Part shown: piece by piece, positions 43,289 through 51,286 of the stretch
Numbering within the stretch: the first letter of the stretch is position 1
Layout of the letters: each line of letters starts with the position of its first letter
Origin: Thermovenabulum gondwanense
GTDB lineage: Bacteria > Bacillota > Thermosediminibacteria > Thermosediminibacterales > Thermosediminibacteraceae
DNA length: 64,000 bases
Direction: 5' to 3'
Assembly: GCF_001601575.1 (NCBI RefSeq)
Contig: NZ_LOHZ01000015.1
Span: forward strand, 124,001 to 188,000
Notes under the pieces: model-generated
What the model saw: only the letters and a program-made list of their open reading frames with translations
What the model was told of the DNA's origin: nothing
Databases searched by the model: none
Translations under genes and position numbers: made by a program

Positions 43289-43878
43289 AGCTTGTAATCG
43301 CTACATCGAATAAGGGAAAATTTAAGGAATTTAAAAAAATGCTATCCGATTTGCCTTTGCAATTGCTTTCTTTAATGGATTTCCCCGGTATTATAATTGA
43401 TGAGAGGGGAAGCTCCTTCGAAGAAAACGCAATGTTAAAAGCTCTTGAGACCGCCAGAAAGACGGGATTACCATCTCTTGGAGACGACTCAGGGCTGGAA
43501 GTAGAGGCTCTTAACGGAAGACCGGGTATTTTTACAGCAAGGTATGCTGGAGAAAATGCCACATCGGAGGAAAATATAAAAAAGCTGCTTTTTGAACTGG
43601 AAGGAATACCTTTTGAGAAAAGAATGGCTCAATTTGTGTGCTGTTTATGTTTTGCTTTACCTGATGGCAGATGTTTTACGGAAAAAGGAATACTGAAAGG
43701 CTATATTACTTTGACCCCTTGCGGCAGCAAAGGATTTGGTTATGATCCTGTTTTTTATGTACCCGAATTAGGTAAAACCCTGGCTGAACTGGATGAAGAA
43801 GAGAAAAATAAAATAAGTCATAGAGGTAATGCTCTTGAGAAATTAAGGGGGCACATACTTTGCGAATTGGGGTATTAA
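43285..43878 (+). CDS. rdgB: XTP/dITP diphosphatase (Ham1/RdgB)
   Basis: 197 residues. '[17 protein letters not shown]', '[12 protein letters not shown]', '[24 protein letters not shown]' and '[20 protein letters not shown]' cover the Ham1 nucleotide site. It removes non-canonical purine nucleotides. The start overlaps rph by ATGA and the end overlaps yfcE by 19 bp. Confidence 0.97.
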   Translation: MKLVIATSNKGKFKEFKKMLSDLPLQLLSLMDFPGIIIDERGSSFEENAMLKALETARKTGLPSLGDDSGLEVEALNGRPGIFTARYAGENATSEENIKKLLFELEGIPFEKRMAQFVCCLCFALPDGRCFTEKGILKGYITLTPCGSKGFGYDPVFYVPELGKTLAELDEEEKNKISHRGNALEKLRGHILCELGY

Positions 43879-44339
43879 GTGATACTCATGGAAATATTAA
43901 ATCTATCGAAAAAGCTGTGGATAAACTAAAGGATTCGGATATAATACTTCACGCGGGAGATTTATATCAAGATGTAGAGTACATAAAAGCAATTTTTGGA
44001 AAGGAAGTTATAGGGGTTTTGGGGAACTGCGATTCATATTATACTTCCGAAGGAGAATTCGAGAAAGTTTTGAAACTGCAAAACAAAAGCATTTTTTTGA
44101 CTCACGGACATTACTTTCATATTAAAGAAGATCTGGGTATGCTAATAAAAAAGGCAAAAGAATTAAAAGTAGATGCTGTGGTGTTTGGACATACCCACAA
44201 GACGTTAAATATAAAAATTGACGATATTGTTTTTTTAAACCCCGGAAGTCCCGCTTTGCCGAGAGGGGGATTTTCTCCTTCCTGCGGTATGTTAGAAATT
44301 CAAGGGGAAGAGATTACATCAAAAATTATAGAGATCTAA
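43860..44339 (+). CDS. YfcE/MJ0936-family metallophosphoesterase
   Basis: 159 residues from TTG 43860 after AAGGGGG. Metal-binding motifs of calcineurin-like phosphoesterases are clear: 'VLSDTHGN', 'HAGDLY', 'GNCD', 'THGHYFH' and 'GHTHK'. This small clade hydrolyses phosphodiesters such as cyclic nucleotides in vitro; the native substrate is unknown. Overlap with rdgB indicates translational coupling. Confidence 0.93.
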   Translation: MRIGVLSDTHGNIKSIEKAVDKLKDSDIILHAGDLYQDVEYIKAIFGKEVIGVLGNCDSYYTSEGEFEKVLKLQNKSIFLTHGHYFHIKEDLGMLIKKAKELKVDAVVFGHTHKTLNIKIDDIVFLNPGSPALPRGGFSPSCGMLEIQGEEITSKIIEI

Positions 44340-44388
44340 AAATATATCGTCAAAGCTAAAATTTATTTTATTGATGGTTTGTAGTATC

Positions 44389-44417
44389 TTGACTCAAAAA
44401 AAAAATTATTGTATACT
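44389..44417 (+). promoter_or_regulatory. Promoter of the five-tRNA operon
   Basis: TTGACT 44389-44394, 17 bp, TATACT 44412-44417; 20 bp before tRNA-Pro. Confidence 0.75.
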
Positions 44418-44437
44418 ATACATTGTCCTTAAGGCTT

Positions 44438-44513
44438 CGAGGCATAGCGCAGTTGGTAGCGCACATGGTTTGGGACCATGGGGTCGGGGGTTCAAGTCCC
44501 TCTGCCTCGACCA
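44438..44513 (+). tRNA. tRNA-Pro (anticodon UGG)
   Basis: Acceptor CGAGGCA/TGCCTCG, anticodon stem CATGG/CCATG around TTTGGGA, CCA encoded. Confidence 0.95.
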
Positions 44514-44520
44514 TAATTAT

Positions 44521-44596
44521 GCGGGAATAGCTCAGTTGGCAGAGCACCAGCCTTCCAAGCTGGGTGTCGCGGGTTCGATTCCCGTTTCCCGCTCCA
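44521..44596 (+). tRNA. tRNA-Gly (anticodon UCC)
   Basis: Acceptor GCGGGAA/TTCCCGC, anticodon stem CCAGC/GCTGG around CTTCCAA, CCA encoded. Confidence 0.95.
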
Positions 44597-44606
44597 AATT
44601 AATAAT

Positions 44607-44683
44607 GCGCCCGTAGCTCAGCAGGATAGAGCAACGGACTTCTAATCCGTGGGTCAGAGGTTCGAATCCCCTCGGGCGCGCCA
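44607..44683 (+). tRNA. tRNA-Arg (anticodon UCU)
   Basis: Acceptor GCGCCCG/CGGGCGC, anticodon stem ACGGA/TCCGT around CTTCTAA, CCA encoded. Confidence 0.95.
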
Positions 44684-44689
44684 TTTTGT

Positions 44690-44767
44690 GGTGGATATAG
44701 TTCAGCTGGTCAGAACGCCAGATTGTGGCTCTGGAAGTCGTGGGTTCAAGTCCCACTATCCACCCCA
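44690..44767 (+). tRNA. tRNA-His (anticodon GUG)
   Basis: Acceptor GTGGATA/TATCCAC plus the extra G(-1) at 44690 paired with C73, the identity element for His; anticodon loop TTGTGGC; CCA encoded. Confidence 0.95.
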
Positions 44768-44777
44768 TTTTAAATAC

Positions 44778-44851
44778 TGGGGCGTAGCCAAGCGGTAAGG
44801 CACGGGACTTTGGATCCTGCATCGTAGGTTCGAATCCTGCCGCCCCAGCCA
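44778..44851 (+). tRNA. tRNA-Gln (anticodon UUG)
   Basis: Acceptor TGGGGCG/CGCCCCA, anticodon loop CTTTGGA, CCA encoded. It complements the CUG tRNA at 5.8 kb. Confidence 0.95.
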
Positions 44852-44867
44852 TGTCAGAAAAAATTTT

Positions 44868-44910
44868 AACCACCGATCGCTTTATTGCGAAAGGTGGTTT
44901 TATTTTTTTT
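44868..44910 (+). terminator. Terminator of the tRNA operon
   Basis: AACCACC/GGTGGTT outer stem with an inner TCGC/GCGA hairpin, followed by a T-rich run. Confidence 0.85.
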
Positions 44911-45083
44911 AAATGAATTTTTTACGACCTTCATTTAATATTAAACCATTAAAATTTTGTTAAAAGAAAAAGAGGATTTTAAAAAGTTTTATCGAATATT
45001 ACAATAGTTAATTAATTAAGTTAAAAAAGTATCTATAATTTATATAAAAATGTCTTCAAATACTGCAATAAAGGGTGATTACC

Positions 45084-46352
45084 ATGTCAAAAATACCGGG
45101 AAATAGTAAATACGTTAAAAAAATAAATAGAATGACAGTTCTGAACATTATTAAACAGCATGAAGTAATTTCGAGATACGAGCTGGCGGAAAAAACGGGC
45201 CTAACACCGCCTGCTATAACCGGGATAATCCGTGAACTGTTAGAAATTGGCCTTGTAAAAGAAGTGGGGCTGGCAAAATCTCGCGGGGGGCGAAGGCCGG
45301 TAAAAATTAAGTTTAATCCGGAAGCGGGGTATGTTCTCGGCATCGAAGTAACACGATTTGAAACTTCCATAGGGATTGGAGATTTAAAAAATGTTCCCGG
45401 CGAAATTAGTTCGGTTGAAATAGATATGACCGATCCCGAAGAGGGAATTCCCATGCTAATCAACTCCTTAAAAAGTATTATTGAAAGGGATTTATCCGAA
45501 GGGAAAACTTTTTTGGGTATAGGCATTGCTTTCCCGGGACTTTTAAACGTAAAGGAGGGCATAGTGAAACGATCGGTAAACTTAGGACCAAAATGGAATA
45601 ATTTTCCAATAAGAGAAGTTATTGAAAAACAAATTGGTTTGCCTGTATTTGTTGAAAATAACTCTAATGCTTCAGCTCTTGCAGAAAGGTGGTTTGGGGG
45701 GGCGATATCTTACAAAGACCTTGTATATATCAATCTCGGAGAAGGTATTAGTGCAGGCATAATTTTAGAGGACCGCATTTTACAGGGGTTTCAGGGTCAT
45801 GCGGGTGAAATAGGACATATGGTGATAATGGAAAATGGCCCGTTATGCAATTGCGGAAATCGAGGTTGTCTTGAGAGTATATGCGGTATTCCTGCAATAT
45901 TACGAAGGGTAAATTCCGAGCTTCCCCTTATTAAGAGCGATGATCCGTTAAAGGAAATATGGGAAAAAAAGGGTAAAGTTGGAACCAATGATATCTTAAA
46001 TTGTGCAATGATAGAGGGATCCTACGCTCATGATCTTTTAAAGCAAATGGCAAAATACGTTGGCCTTGCAATAGCTAATATTGTGAACTTTTATAATCCG
46101 GAAACCGTTTTTATTGGCGGCAAGATGTCAAAGGTGGTAGAAATTTTTATGGATGTAATAAAGGAAACGGTTTATTCTCATGCTTTTCCAGAAATAGCAA
46201 TTTCCACATCCATAAAAGTATCCTCCTTGGGGAAAAATTCCGGAGTAATCGGAGCCTGTGCACTGGCTTTAAGAGAACTTTTTAGATCTAATTCGGATAT
46301 TGTAGATTTTATACAGTCAAAAGGGAAAAAAATCCAAAGTGAAGGAATTTAA
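45084..46352 (+). CDS. ROK-family (NagC/XylR-type) transcriptional regulator
   Basis: 422 residues from ATG 45084; GTG 45075 is inside the GGGTG SD. N-terminal winged helix 'SRYELAEKTGLTPPAITGIIRELLEIGLV'. The C-terminal ROK fold has 'GIAFPGLLN', 'VENNSNASALAERWFGGA', 'GHAGEIGHM' and the zinc site 'CNCGNRGCLESICG'. It would repress sugar genes until it binds a sugar ligand. It is in the same direction as, and 86 bp before, the TRAP transporter, so it probably controls the uronate operon downstream. Confidence 0.88.
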   Translation: MSKIPGNSKYVKKINRMTVLNIIKQHEVISRYELAEKTGLTPPAITGIIRELLEIGLVKEVGLAKSRGGRRPVKIKFNPEAGYVLGIEVTRFETSIGIGDLKNVPGEISSVEIDMTDPEEGIPMLINSLKSIIERDLSEGKTFLGIGIAFPGLLNVKEGIVKRSVNLGPKWNNFPIREVIEKQIGLPVFVENNSNASALAERWFGGAISYKDLVYINLGEGISAGIILEDRILQGFQGHAGEIGHMVIMENGPLCNCGNRGCLESICGIPAILRRVNSELPLIKSDDPLKEIWEKKGKVGTNDILNCAMIEGSYAHDLLKQMAKYVGLAIANIVNFYNPETVFIGGKMSKVVEIFMDVIKETVYSHAFPEIAISTSIKVSSLGKNSGVIGACALALRELFRSNSDIVDFIQSKGKKIQSEGI

Positions 46353-46359
46353 GGAGGTG
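46351..46359 (+). promoter_or_regulatory. Orphan Shine-Dalgarno AAGGAGGTG with a two-codon ORF
   Basis: It begins in the ROK stop codon and is followed by ATG-AAA-TAA, a start-stop minigene of two codons. The dctP gene has its own AAAGGAGG 80 bp later. It matches the orphan sites at 36247 and 62172. Confidence 0.5.
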
Positions 46360-46438
46360 ATGAAATAAGTAATAAATTTTTATTGCGATCATCTTTCTAT
46401 TTTCTTCACTAAATTAAAATTTAAAGGAGGTTTTGTAA

Positions 46439-47470
46439 ATGTCACGCTTTTTTTCTAAGAAGATTGTTGTCTTACTTTGCCTCACTTTATTAGTTTTTGT
46501 TTTCGCTGGTTGTGGACAAAAAACGGGTAATTCAGCCAATCAACAAACTCAAGAGCAAAATAAGCCTCAAATGGTTTTCAGGCTTGCGGAAAACCAACCG
46601 GAAGACTATCCCACAACTATCGGAGATAAAGAATTTGCCAGGATAGTCGAAGAGAAAACCAATGGAAGGATAAAGATTGAAGTTTATGCCGGTGGACAGC
46701 TTGGTGACGAGAAAAGTGTAATTGAAGCAATACAAATGGGTGGAATAGATTTTGCGAGGGTGAATGCACAGCCCTTATCTGATTTTGCTAAGCCCTTGAG
46801 GGTTCTTTCACTTCCATATTTATTTGACAATGAAGAACATCTTTGGAAGGTGTTAGATGGACCAATTGGGGAGGAAATTTTGGATACGCTTAAAGATGCA
46901 AAGATGATAGGTCTTGCCTACTATGATTCGGGAGCCAGGAGTTTTTATAACAGCAAACGAGAAGTAAAAACTCCAGCAGATTTAAAAGGTTTAAAAATCA
47001 GGGTGCAGCAATCAGAACTTATGATATCTCTTGTAGAAGCTTTAGGCGCTTCCGCAACCCCAATGCCCTATGGAGAAGTATACAGTGCATTACAAACGGG
47101 AGTAATTGATGGAGCAGAAAATAACTGGCCAAGTTATTATTCCACATCTCATTATGAAGTTGCAAAATATTATACATTGGATTATCATACAAGAACTCCT
47201 GAGGTTTTAATAGCTTCCAAAGTGGTATGGGATAAATTAAGCGATGAAGATAAAAAGATAATCAAGGAAGCTGCGAGAGCTTCGGAAGAAGTTCAAAGGA
47301 AAGCCTGGAAAGAATACGAGAAAAAGGCTATAGAAGCTGTTAAAGCAAAAGGAAATGTAATAACCGAAGTAACGGATTTGAAACCCTGGCAGGATGCCGT
47401 AAAACCATTGTATGATAAATTTGGCGCTGATTACAAAGATTTGATTGAAAGGATCAAAGCTGCAAAATAA
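46439..47470 (+). CDS. dctP: TRAP transporter solute-binding lipoprotein DctP
   Basis: 343 residues. Signal peptide with lipobox 'FAGC' (Cys25). The DctP domain includes 'LAENQPEDYPTTIGDKEFARIVEEKTNGRIKIEVYAGGQLGDEK', 'LKGLKIRVQQSELM' with the ligand-pairing Arg, and 'LQTGVIDGAENNWPSYYSTSHYEVAKYYT'. It captures an organic acid outside the membrane and gives it to DctQM. With uxaB-uxaA downstream, a hexuronate is the likely ligand. Confidence 0.94.
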   Translation: MSRFFSKKIVVLLCLTLLVFVFAGCGQKTGNSANQQTQEQNKPQMVFRLAENQPEDYPTTIGDKEFARIVEEKTNGRIKIEVYAGGQLGDEKSVIEAIQMGGIDFARVNAQPLSDFAKPLRVLSLPYLFDNEEHLWKVLDGPIGEEILDTLKDAKMIGLAYYDSGARSFYNSKREVKTPADLKGLKIRVQQSELMISLVEALGASATPMPYGEVYSALQTGVIDGAENNWPSYYSTSHYEVAKYYTLDYHTRTPEVLIASKVVWDKLSDEDKKIIKEAARASEEVQRKAWKEYEKKAIEAVKAKGNVITEVTDLKPWQDAVKPLYDKFGADYKDLIERIKAAK

Positions 47471-47483
47471 GAATTTAAAAAAG

Positions 47484-47506
47484 CGGGAGGGGAATTTCCC
47501 TCCCGT
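47484..47506 (+). promoter_or_regulatory. Intercistronic hairpin between dctP and dctQ
   Basis: CGGGAGGG/CCCTCCCG, 8 bp, with no T-run. Such hairpins after binding-protein genes usually protect the upstream mRNA, giving more DctP than DctQM. Confidence 0.6.
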
Positions 47507-47532
47507 TCGAGCAAGACAGGGGAGGGGAGTAG

Positions 47533-48012
47533 GTGCTTAAAAAGCTGGATAGGTTTATTAATTATATCATTGAGGTATTAAGTATGAGTCTTTTAGTTTT
47601 AATGACCGTTATCGTTAGCTGGGTAGTATTTTCCAGGTATTTTCTTCATAAAACCCCTGCATGGGGTGAAGAAGCTTCGCTGCTCTGTATGGTTTGGTTT
47701 GGATTTTTAAGCATGGCTATTGGAGTGAGGGATAATCTTCACTTGAGCATTACGATTTTAGATCAATTTTTATCGGATAAATTAAAAAACATATTAAATT
47801 GGATTGGTAAAATTTTAATTCTTGGTTTTTCTATATTTATGATAAAAGAAGGCATTAGAATGAGCCAGGTAGCTACAGGCAACTACATGCCCGGTCTTAA
47901 AATAAATTCGGCATTTTTATATGCGGTGGTACCCATATCGGGTTTTGCTATTATTTATTACTTAGTCTCATCCTTTATTAAAGAAATATATGGAAAGGAG
48001 GCCACCCGGTGA
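47533..48012 (+). CDS. dctQ: TRAP transporter small membrane subunit DctQ
   Basis: 159 residues from GTG 47533 after GGAGGGGAG. Four membrane helices; 'RYFLHKTPAWGEEASLLCMVWFGFLSMAIGVRDNLHLSITILD' is the family signature. Its stop overlaps the GTG of dctM. Confidence 0.93.
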   Translation: MLKKLDRFINYIIEVLSMSLLVLMTVIVSWVVFSRYFLHKTPAWGEEASLLCMVWFGFLSMAIGVRDNLHLSITILDQFLSDKLKNILNWIGKILILGFSIFMIKEGIRMSQVATGNYMPGLKINSAFLYAVVPISGFAIIYYLVSSFIKEIYGKEATR

Positions 48013-49301
48013 ACACACCAGCGATAACGTTACTTATTGGAAGCTTTGCTGCCCTGATACTAATAAGAGTGCCTATAGCTTTTTCTTTGGGAATTTCTGC
48101 TGTAATAACTGCAGCATACCTTAACATACCTTTGGCTATGTTAGCACAAGCAATGGTAAGAGGTATTAATTCCTTTTCGCTCCTGGCCATACCATTTTTT
48201 ATTCTTGCAGGAGAAATTATGGGTGAAGGGGGCATATCTCAGAGGCTCATTAACTTTTCAAACGTGATAGTCGGTAGAATTAGAGGTGGCCTGGCTCTGG
48301 TTAATGTGCTGGCGAGTATGTTCTTTGGTGGAATTTCCGGGTCATCGGTAGCCGATACTTCTTCTATTGGTTCGATATTAATCCCTATGATGAAGAAAAA
48401 AGGATATGATGTGGATTACTCCGTGGCGGTAACGATTACTGGATCTACCCAGGGGATTTTGATACCCCCAAGCCATAATATGATTATATACTCCTTAGTT
48501 GCCGGTGGTGTGTCGGTAGGCAGATTGTTTCTTGCTGGAATGATACCGGGTATTGTACTGGGGCTTGCCCTTATGCTCCTTTCATACATTATCGCGGTTA
48601 AAAGAGGGTATCCTGCAGGGGAACCGGTGTCGTTGAGAGATGCATTAGCAGCTACTAAGGATGCGGCTCTCGGACTTTTTACAGCGGTCATAGTGGTTGG
48701 GGGCGTAATCACTGGTTTTTACACAGCAACGGAAGCAGCTGCAGTAGCAGCCGTATATGCGTTTTTTATTACATTTTTTGTATACAGAGATATACCTTTA
48801 ACGAAAATGGGATATATCTTGATGAAAAGTTTGAAAACCCTTGCGATAGTAATGGCTCTAATTGCTACATCTAATGCTTTTGGGTGGATGCTGGCTTATT
48901 TAAAGGTCCCTGCCCTGGCGACCAAAGCCCTTTTATCAATTTCCAACAATAAATATGTGATTTTATTTATAATTAACATTTTATTGCTTTTACTGGGATG
49001 TATTATGGATATGGCCCCGTTGATATTGATTACAACACCTATATTACTACCGGTAGCTGTTCAAATCGGAGTAGATCCGGTGCATTTTGGGATTATAATG
49101 ATGCTAAATCTTGCAATAGGCCTTTTAACACCGCCTGTGGGGAGTACTTTATTCGTGGGATGTGCTATAGGGAACATCTCTATTGAAAAATTATCCAGGA
49201 CTATGGTGCCTTTTTATCTTACAATGATAGCTGTATTAATGCTAATCACTTATATTCCGCAAATAGTAATGTTTATGCCAAATCTCCTAATGGGTAAATA
49301 A
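48009..49301 (+). CDS. dctM: TRAP transporter large membrane subunit DctM
   Basis: 430 residues with about 12 helices. GTG start overlaps dctQ. 'FFGGISGSSVADTSSIGSILIPMMKKKGYD' and 'ITGSTQGILIPPSHNMIIYSLVAGGVSVGRLFLAG' are DctM hallmarks, and 'LNLAIGLLTPPVGSTLFVGCAI' closes the C-terminal repeat. It uses the Na+ gradient to import the DctP ligand. Confidence 0.95.
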   Translation: MNTPAITLLIGSFAALILIRVPIAFSLGISAVITAAYLNIPLAMLAQAMVRGINSFSLLAIPFFILAGEIMGEGGISQRLINFSNVIVGRIRGGLALVNVLASMFFGGISGSSVADTSSIGSILIPMMKKKGYDVDYSVAVTITGSTQGILIPPSHNMIIYSLVAGGVSVGRLFLAGMIPGIVLGLALMLLSYIIAVKRGYPAGEPVSLRDALAATKDAALGLFTAVIVVGGVITGFYTATEAAAVAAVYAFFITFFVYRDIPLTKMGYILMKSLKTLAIVMALIATSNAFGWMLAYLKVPALATKALLSISNNKYVILFIINILLLLLGCIMDMAPLILITTPILLPVAVQIGVDPVHFGIIMMLNLAIGLLTPPVGSTLFVGCAIGNISIEKLSRTMVPFYLTMIAVLMLITYIPQIVMFMPNLLMGK

Positions 49302-49321
49302 ACGTTTAAGAGGGTGATCTT

Positions 49322-50407
49322 TTGGCTTGGAATACAAGGGAATACGAAGCAAAACTTTCAAAAATCAGAGGTTTTATGATTAGAGAAGAAATTGATGGAA
49401 TATTGATTACCACCCAGGCGAATTTTATATGGCTCACAGGCGCAAGACCTTATGTTAATAGAATTACTGAAAAATCATGTGCGGAGCTTTTGATTACCAG
49501 GGATTCGGCTTATTTAATAGCAAATAATATTGAAGCCGATAGGCTTATTGAAGAAGAACTTCAAGGAATTAAAATAGAAAAGATTGAGTATTCATGGTGG
49601 GAGAGTTTACAGCCCAAGAAAATTGTCGAGAAATTATTTAAGGGTAAAAAAATATTTACAGATGCAGCAATAGATGACAGGTTTGCAAGACTTAGATGGG
49701 AGCTTTTGCCTGAGGAATTAGAGAGGTTCTCGGATACTGCAAAAAGTGTTGCCAATATTTTGGAGAAGGTGGCCTATACAATTAAGCCCGGAGATACCGA
49801 AAAGGATATAGAGAGATTAATAAAGGTGGTTGCTTCCGAATACGATGTATATCCAGCGGTTAACCTTGTAGCCGTTGATGATAGGGCTTTTAAATACCGA
49901 CACCCCCTTCCTACGGATAAGAAATTAGAAAAATACGCTTTAATCTCAATATCGGGGGAAAAACATGGACTTATTGCATCCGCAACAAGATTGGTACATT
50001 TTGGTAAAATTACTGAAGAATTAAAAAAAAGGCATGAAGCTGTTATTTTTGTAGATGCTTCTTTTATAGGAAGGACATTGCCGGGGGTAAAAATAAAAGA
50101 GATTTTCAAAAACGGGCAAAAAGCTTATGAAACTGCAGGTTATCCCGAGGAATGGAAAAAACATCATCAGGGAGGTCTTGCAGGTTATAAATCAAGAGAA
50201 TTTCGGGCTACTCCGTACAGTGAAGAAATTGTAAAGGAAGGACAGGTTTATGCCTGGAATCCTACTATTACGGGAGTTAAATCTGAAGATACAATTATAG
50301 TAAAAAATGGAAGACCTGAAATTTTAACGGTTTCGGCTAATTTCCCTACAAAAGAGGTAAACCGTGGAGAATTTTTAATTAAAAGACCCGATATCTTAAT
50401 AAGATGA
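49322..50407 (+). CDS. M24 (pita-bread) fold protein lacking metal ligands
   Basis: 361 residues from TTG 49322. The N-terminal creatinase/prolidase-like domain (1-150; 'IRGFMIREEIDGILITTQANFIWLTGARPYV') and the M24 domain (150-355; 'KPGDTEKDIERLI', 'HHQGGLAGYKSREF') are recognisable. The usual metal aspartates are absent: the 'VDxG' and 'SDxTR' positions read ISISG and SATR, and the TIEPG glutamate position is NPTITG. Creatinase shows that a metal-free M24 enzyme can act. Within a uronate operon, the substrate may be a sugar acid amide or it may be a binding protein; this is inference. Confidence 0.75.
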   Translation: MAWNTREYEAKLSKIRGFMIREEIDGILITTQANFIWLTGARPYVNRITEKSCAELLITRDSAYLIANNIEADRLIEEELQGIKIEKIEYSWWESLQPKKIVEKLFKGKKIFTDAAIDDRFARLRWELLPEELERFSDTAKSVANILEKVAYTIKPGDTEKDIERLIKVVASEYDVYPAVNLVAVDDRAFKYRHPLPTDKKLEKYALISISGEKHGLIASATRLVHFGKITEELKKRHEAVIFVDASFIGRTLPGVKIKEIFKNGQKAYETAGYPEEWKKHHQGGLAGYKSREFRATPYSEEIVKEGQVYAWNPTITGVKSEDTIIVKNGRPEILTVSANFPTKEVNRGEFLIKRPDILIR

Positions 50408-50457
50408 TGGAAATTAATAAATATATTAATCTAAATTTTTTAATGGAGGGAGTTTAA

Positions 50458-51264
50458 TTGTCTATTTTTTTTCCTTCTTCAAAACATGAAGGATACAAAG
50501 AAGTGGTCAAAGCAGGTGAGGATACAAAATATGTAGGGTTGGGAATTTTGAATCTGGAAAAAAAAGAAAGCTATATTGATAAAACCGGCAAGGAAGAAAA
50601 GGTTCTGGTAATTTTATCCGGAAAGTGCGATGTAAAGGTGGGAGGACAATTATTTAAAGGTCTGGGAGGAAGGGAAAACGTTTTTTCAGGTAAAGCCACA
50701 GCAGTATATATCCCAATTAACAGCGTTTATGAAATAGAGGAATCCGATGGCAAGAATGCTGAAATTGCTATTGTTTCAGCTATTGCTGAAAAGCAGTACC
50801 AACCCTTTGTGGTAAAGCCGGAGGATGTAATAGTGAATTTCCGGGGAAATGATGGCTATAAAAGGGAAGTTCACGATATTATCGTTGAAAAAGCGGAGGG
50901 TAGAGTTGATCGCATCTTAGTTGGCGAAACCTTTTCATATCCGGGGCAATGGTCGAGTTATCCATCTCACAAGCACGATAAATACGATCCACCTGTGGAA
51001 ACAGAGATGGAGGAAATCTATTATTTCAAAGTATATCCTAAGGAGGGCTTCGGCGTCCAGGTAATCTATAACGATGATTTAACGCTAAGGGAGTCCTTCC
51101 TGGTTAAGGATGGGGACACGGTAGTAATAAAGGAAGGTTATCACCCGGTAGCAGCAGCACCGGGATTTAAAGTTTATTATCTCTGGATAATGGCAGGCCC
51201 TTACGGTAGAAAGTTGACTCCCAAAGATGACCCGAAGTTAGTGGGTGCTATGAAAATCAACTAA
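50458..51264 (+). CDS. IolB/KduI-fold sugar-acid isomerase
   Basis: 268 residues from TTG 50458 behind GGAGGGAG. Bicupin with metal ligands in 'SSYPSHKHDK', Glu in 'EMEEIYYFKVYP' and His in 'EGYHPVAAAPGFKVYYLWIMAGP'. This matches 5-deoxy-glucuronate isomerase (IolB), but no inositol genes (iolC, D, E, G, A) are near. It lies between the TRAP genes and uxaB-uxaA. KduI, of the same family, is reported to affect hexuronate isomerisation in E. coli. A galacturonate or glucuronate keto-isomerase role here is inferred. Confidence 0.8.
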   Translation: MSIFFPSSKHEGYKEVVKAGEDTKYVGLGILNLEKKESYIDKTGKEEKVLVILSGKCDVKVGGQLFKGLGGRENVFSGKATAVYIPINSVYEIEESDGKNAEIAIVSAIAEKQYQPFVVKPEDVIVNFRGNDGYKREVHDIIVEKAEGRVDRILVGETFSYPGQWSSYPSHKHDKYDPPVETEMEEIYYFKVYPKEGFGVQVIYNDDLTLRESFLVKDGDTVVIKEGYHPVAAAPGFKVYYLWIMAGPYGRKLTPKDDPKLVGAMKIN

Positions 51265-51286
51265 GTTGTTTTGGGAGGAATGTAAT

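Noticed and set aside
44532-44873. Minus-strand ORF with 'GAAGFEPT' and 'GLEPTTSRAT' phrases
   Set aside because: This is the well-known false protein produced by translating the antisense of tRNA genes; it lies wholly over the tRNA cluster.
50458-51264. Part of an inositol operon
   Set aside because: No iolA, C, D, E or G gene is near; the neighbours are all hexuronate genes.
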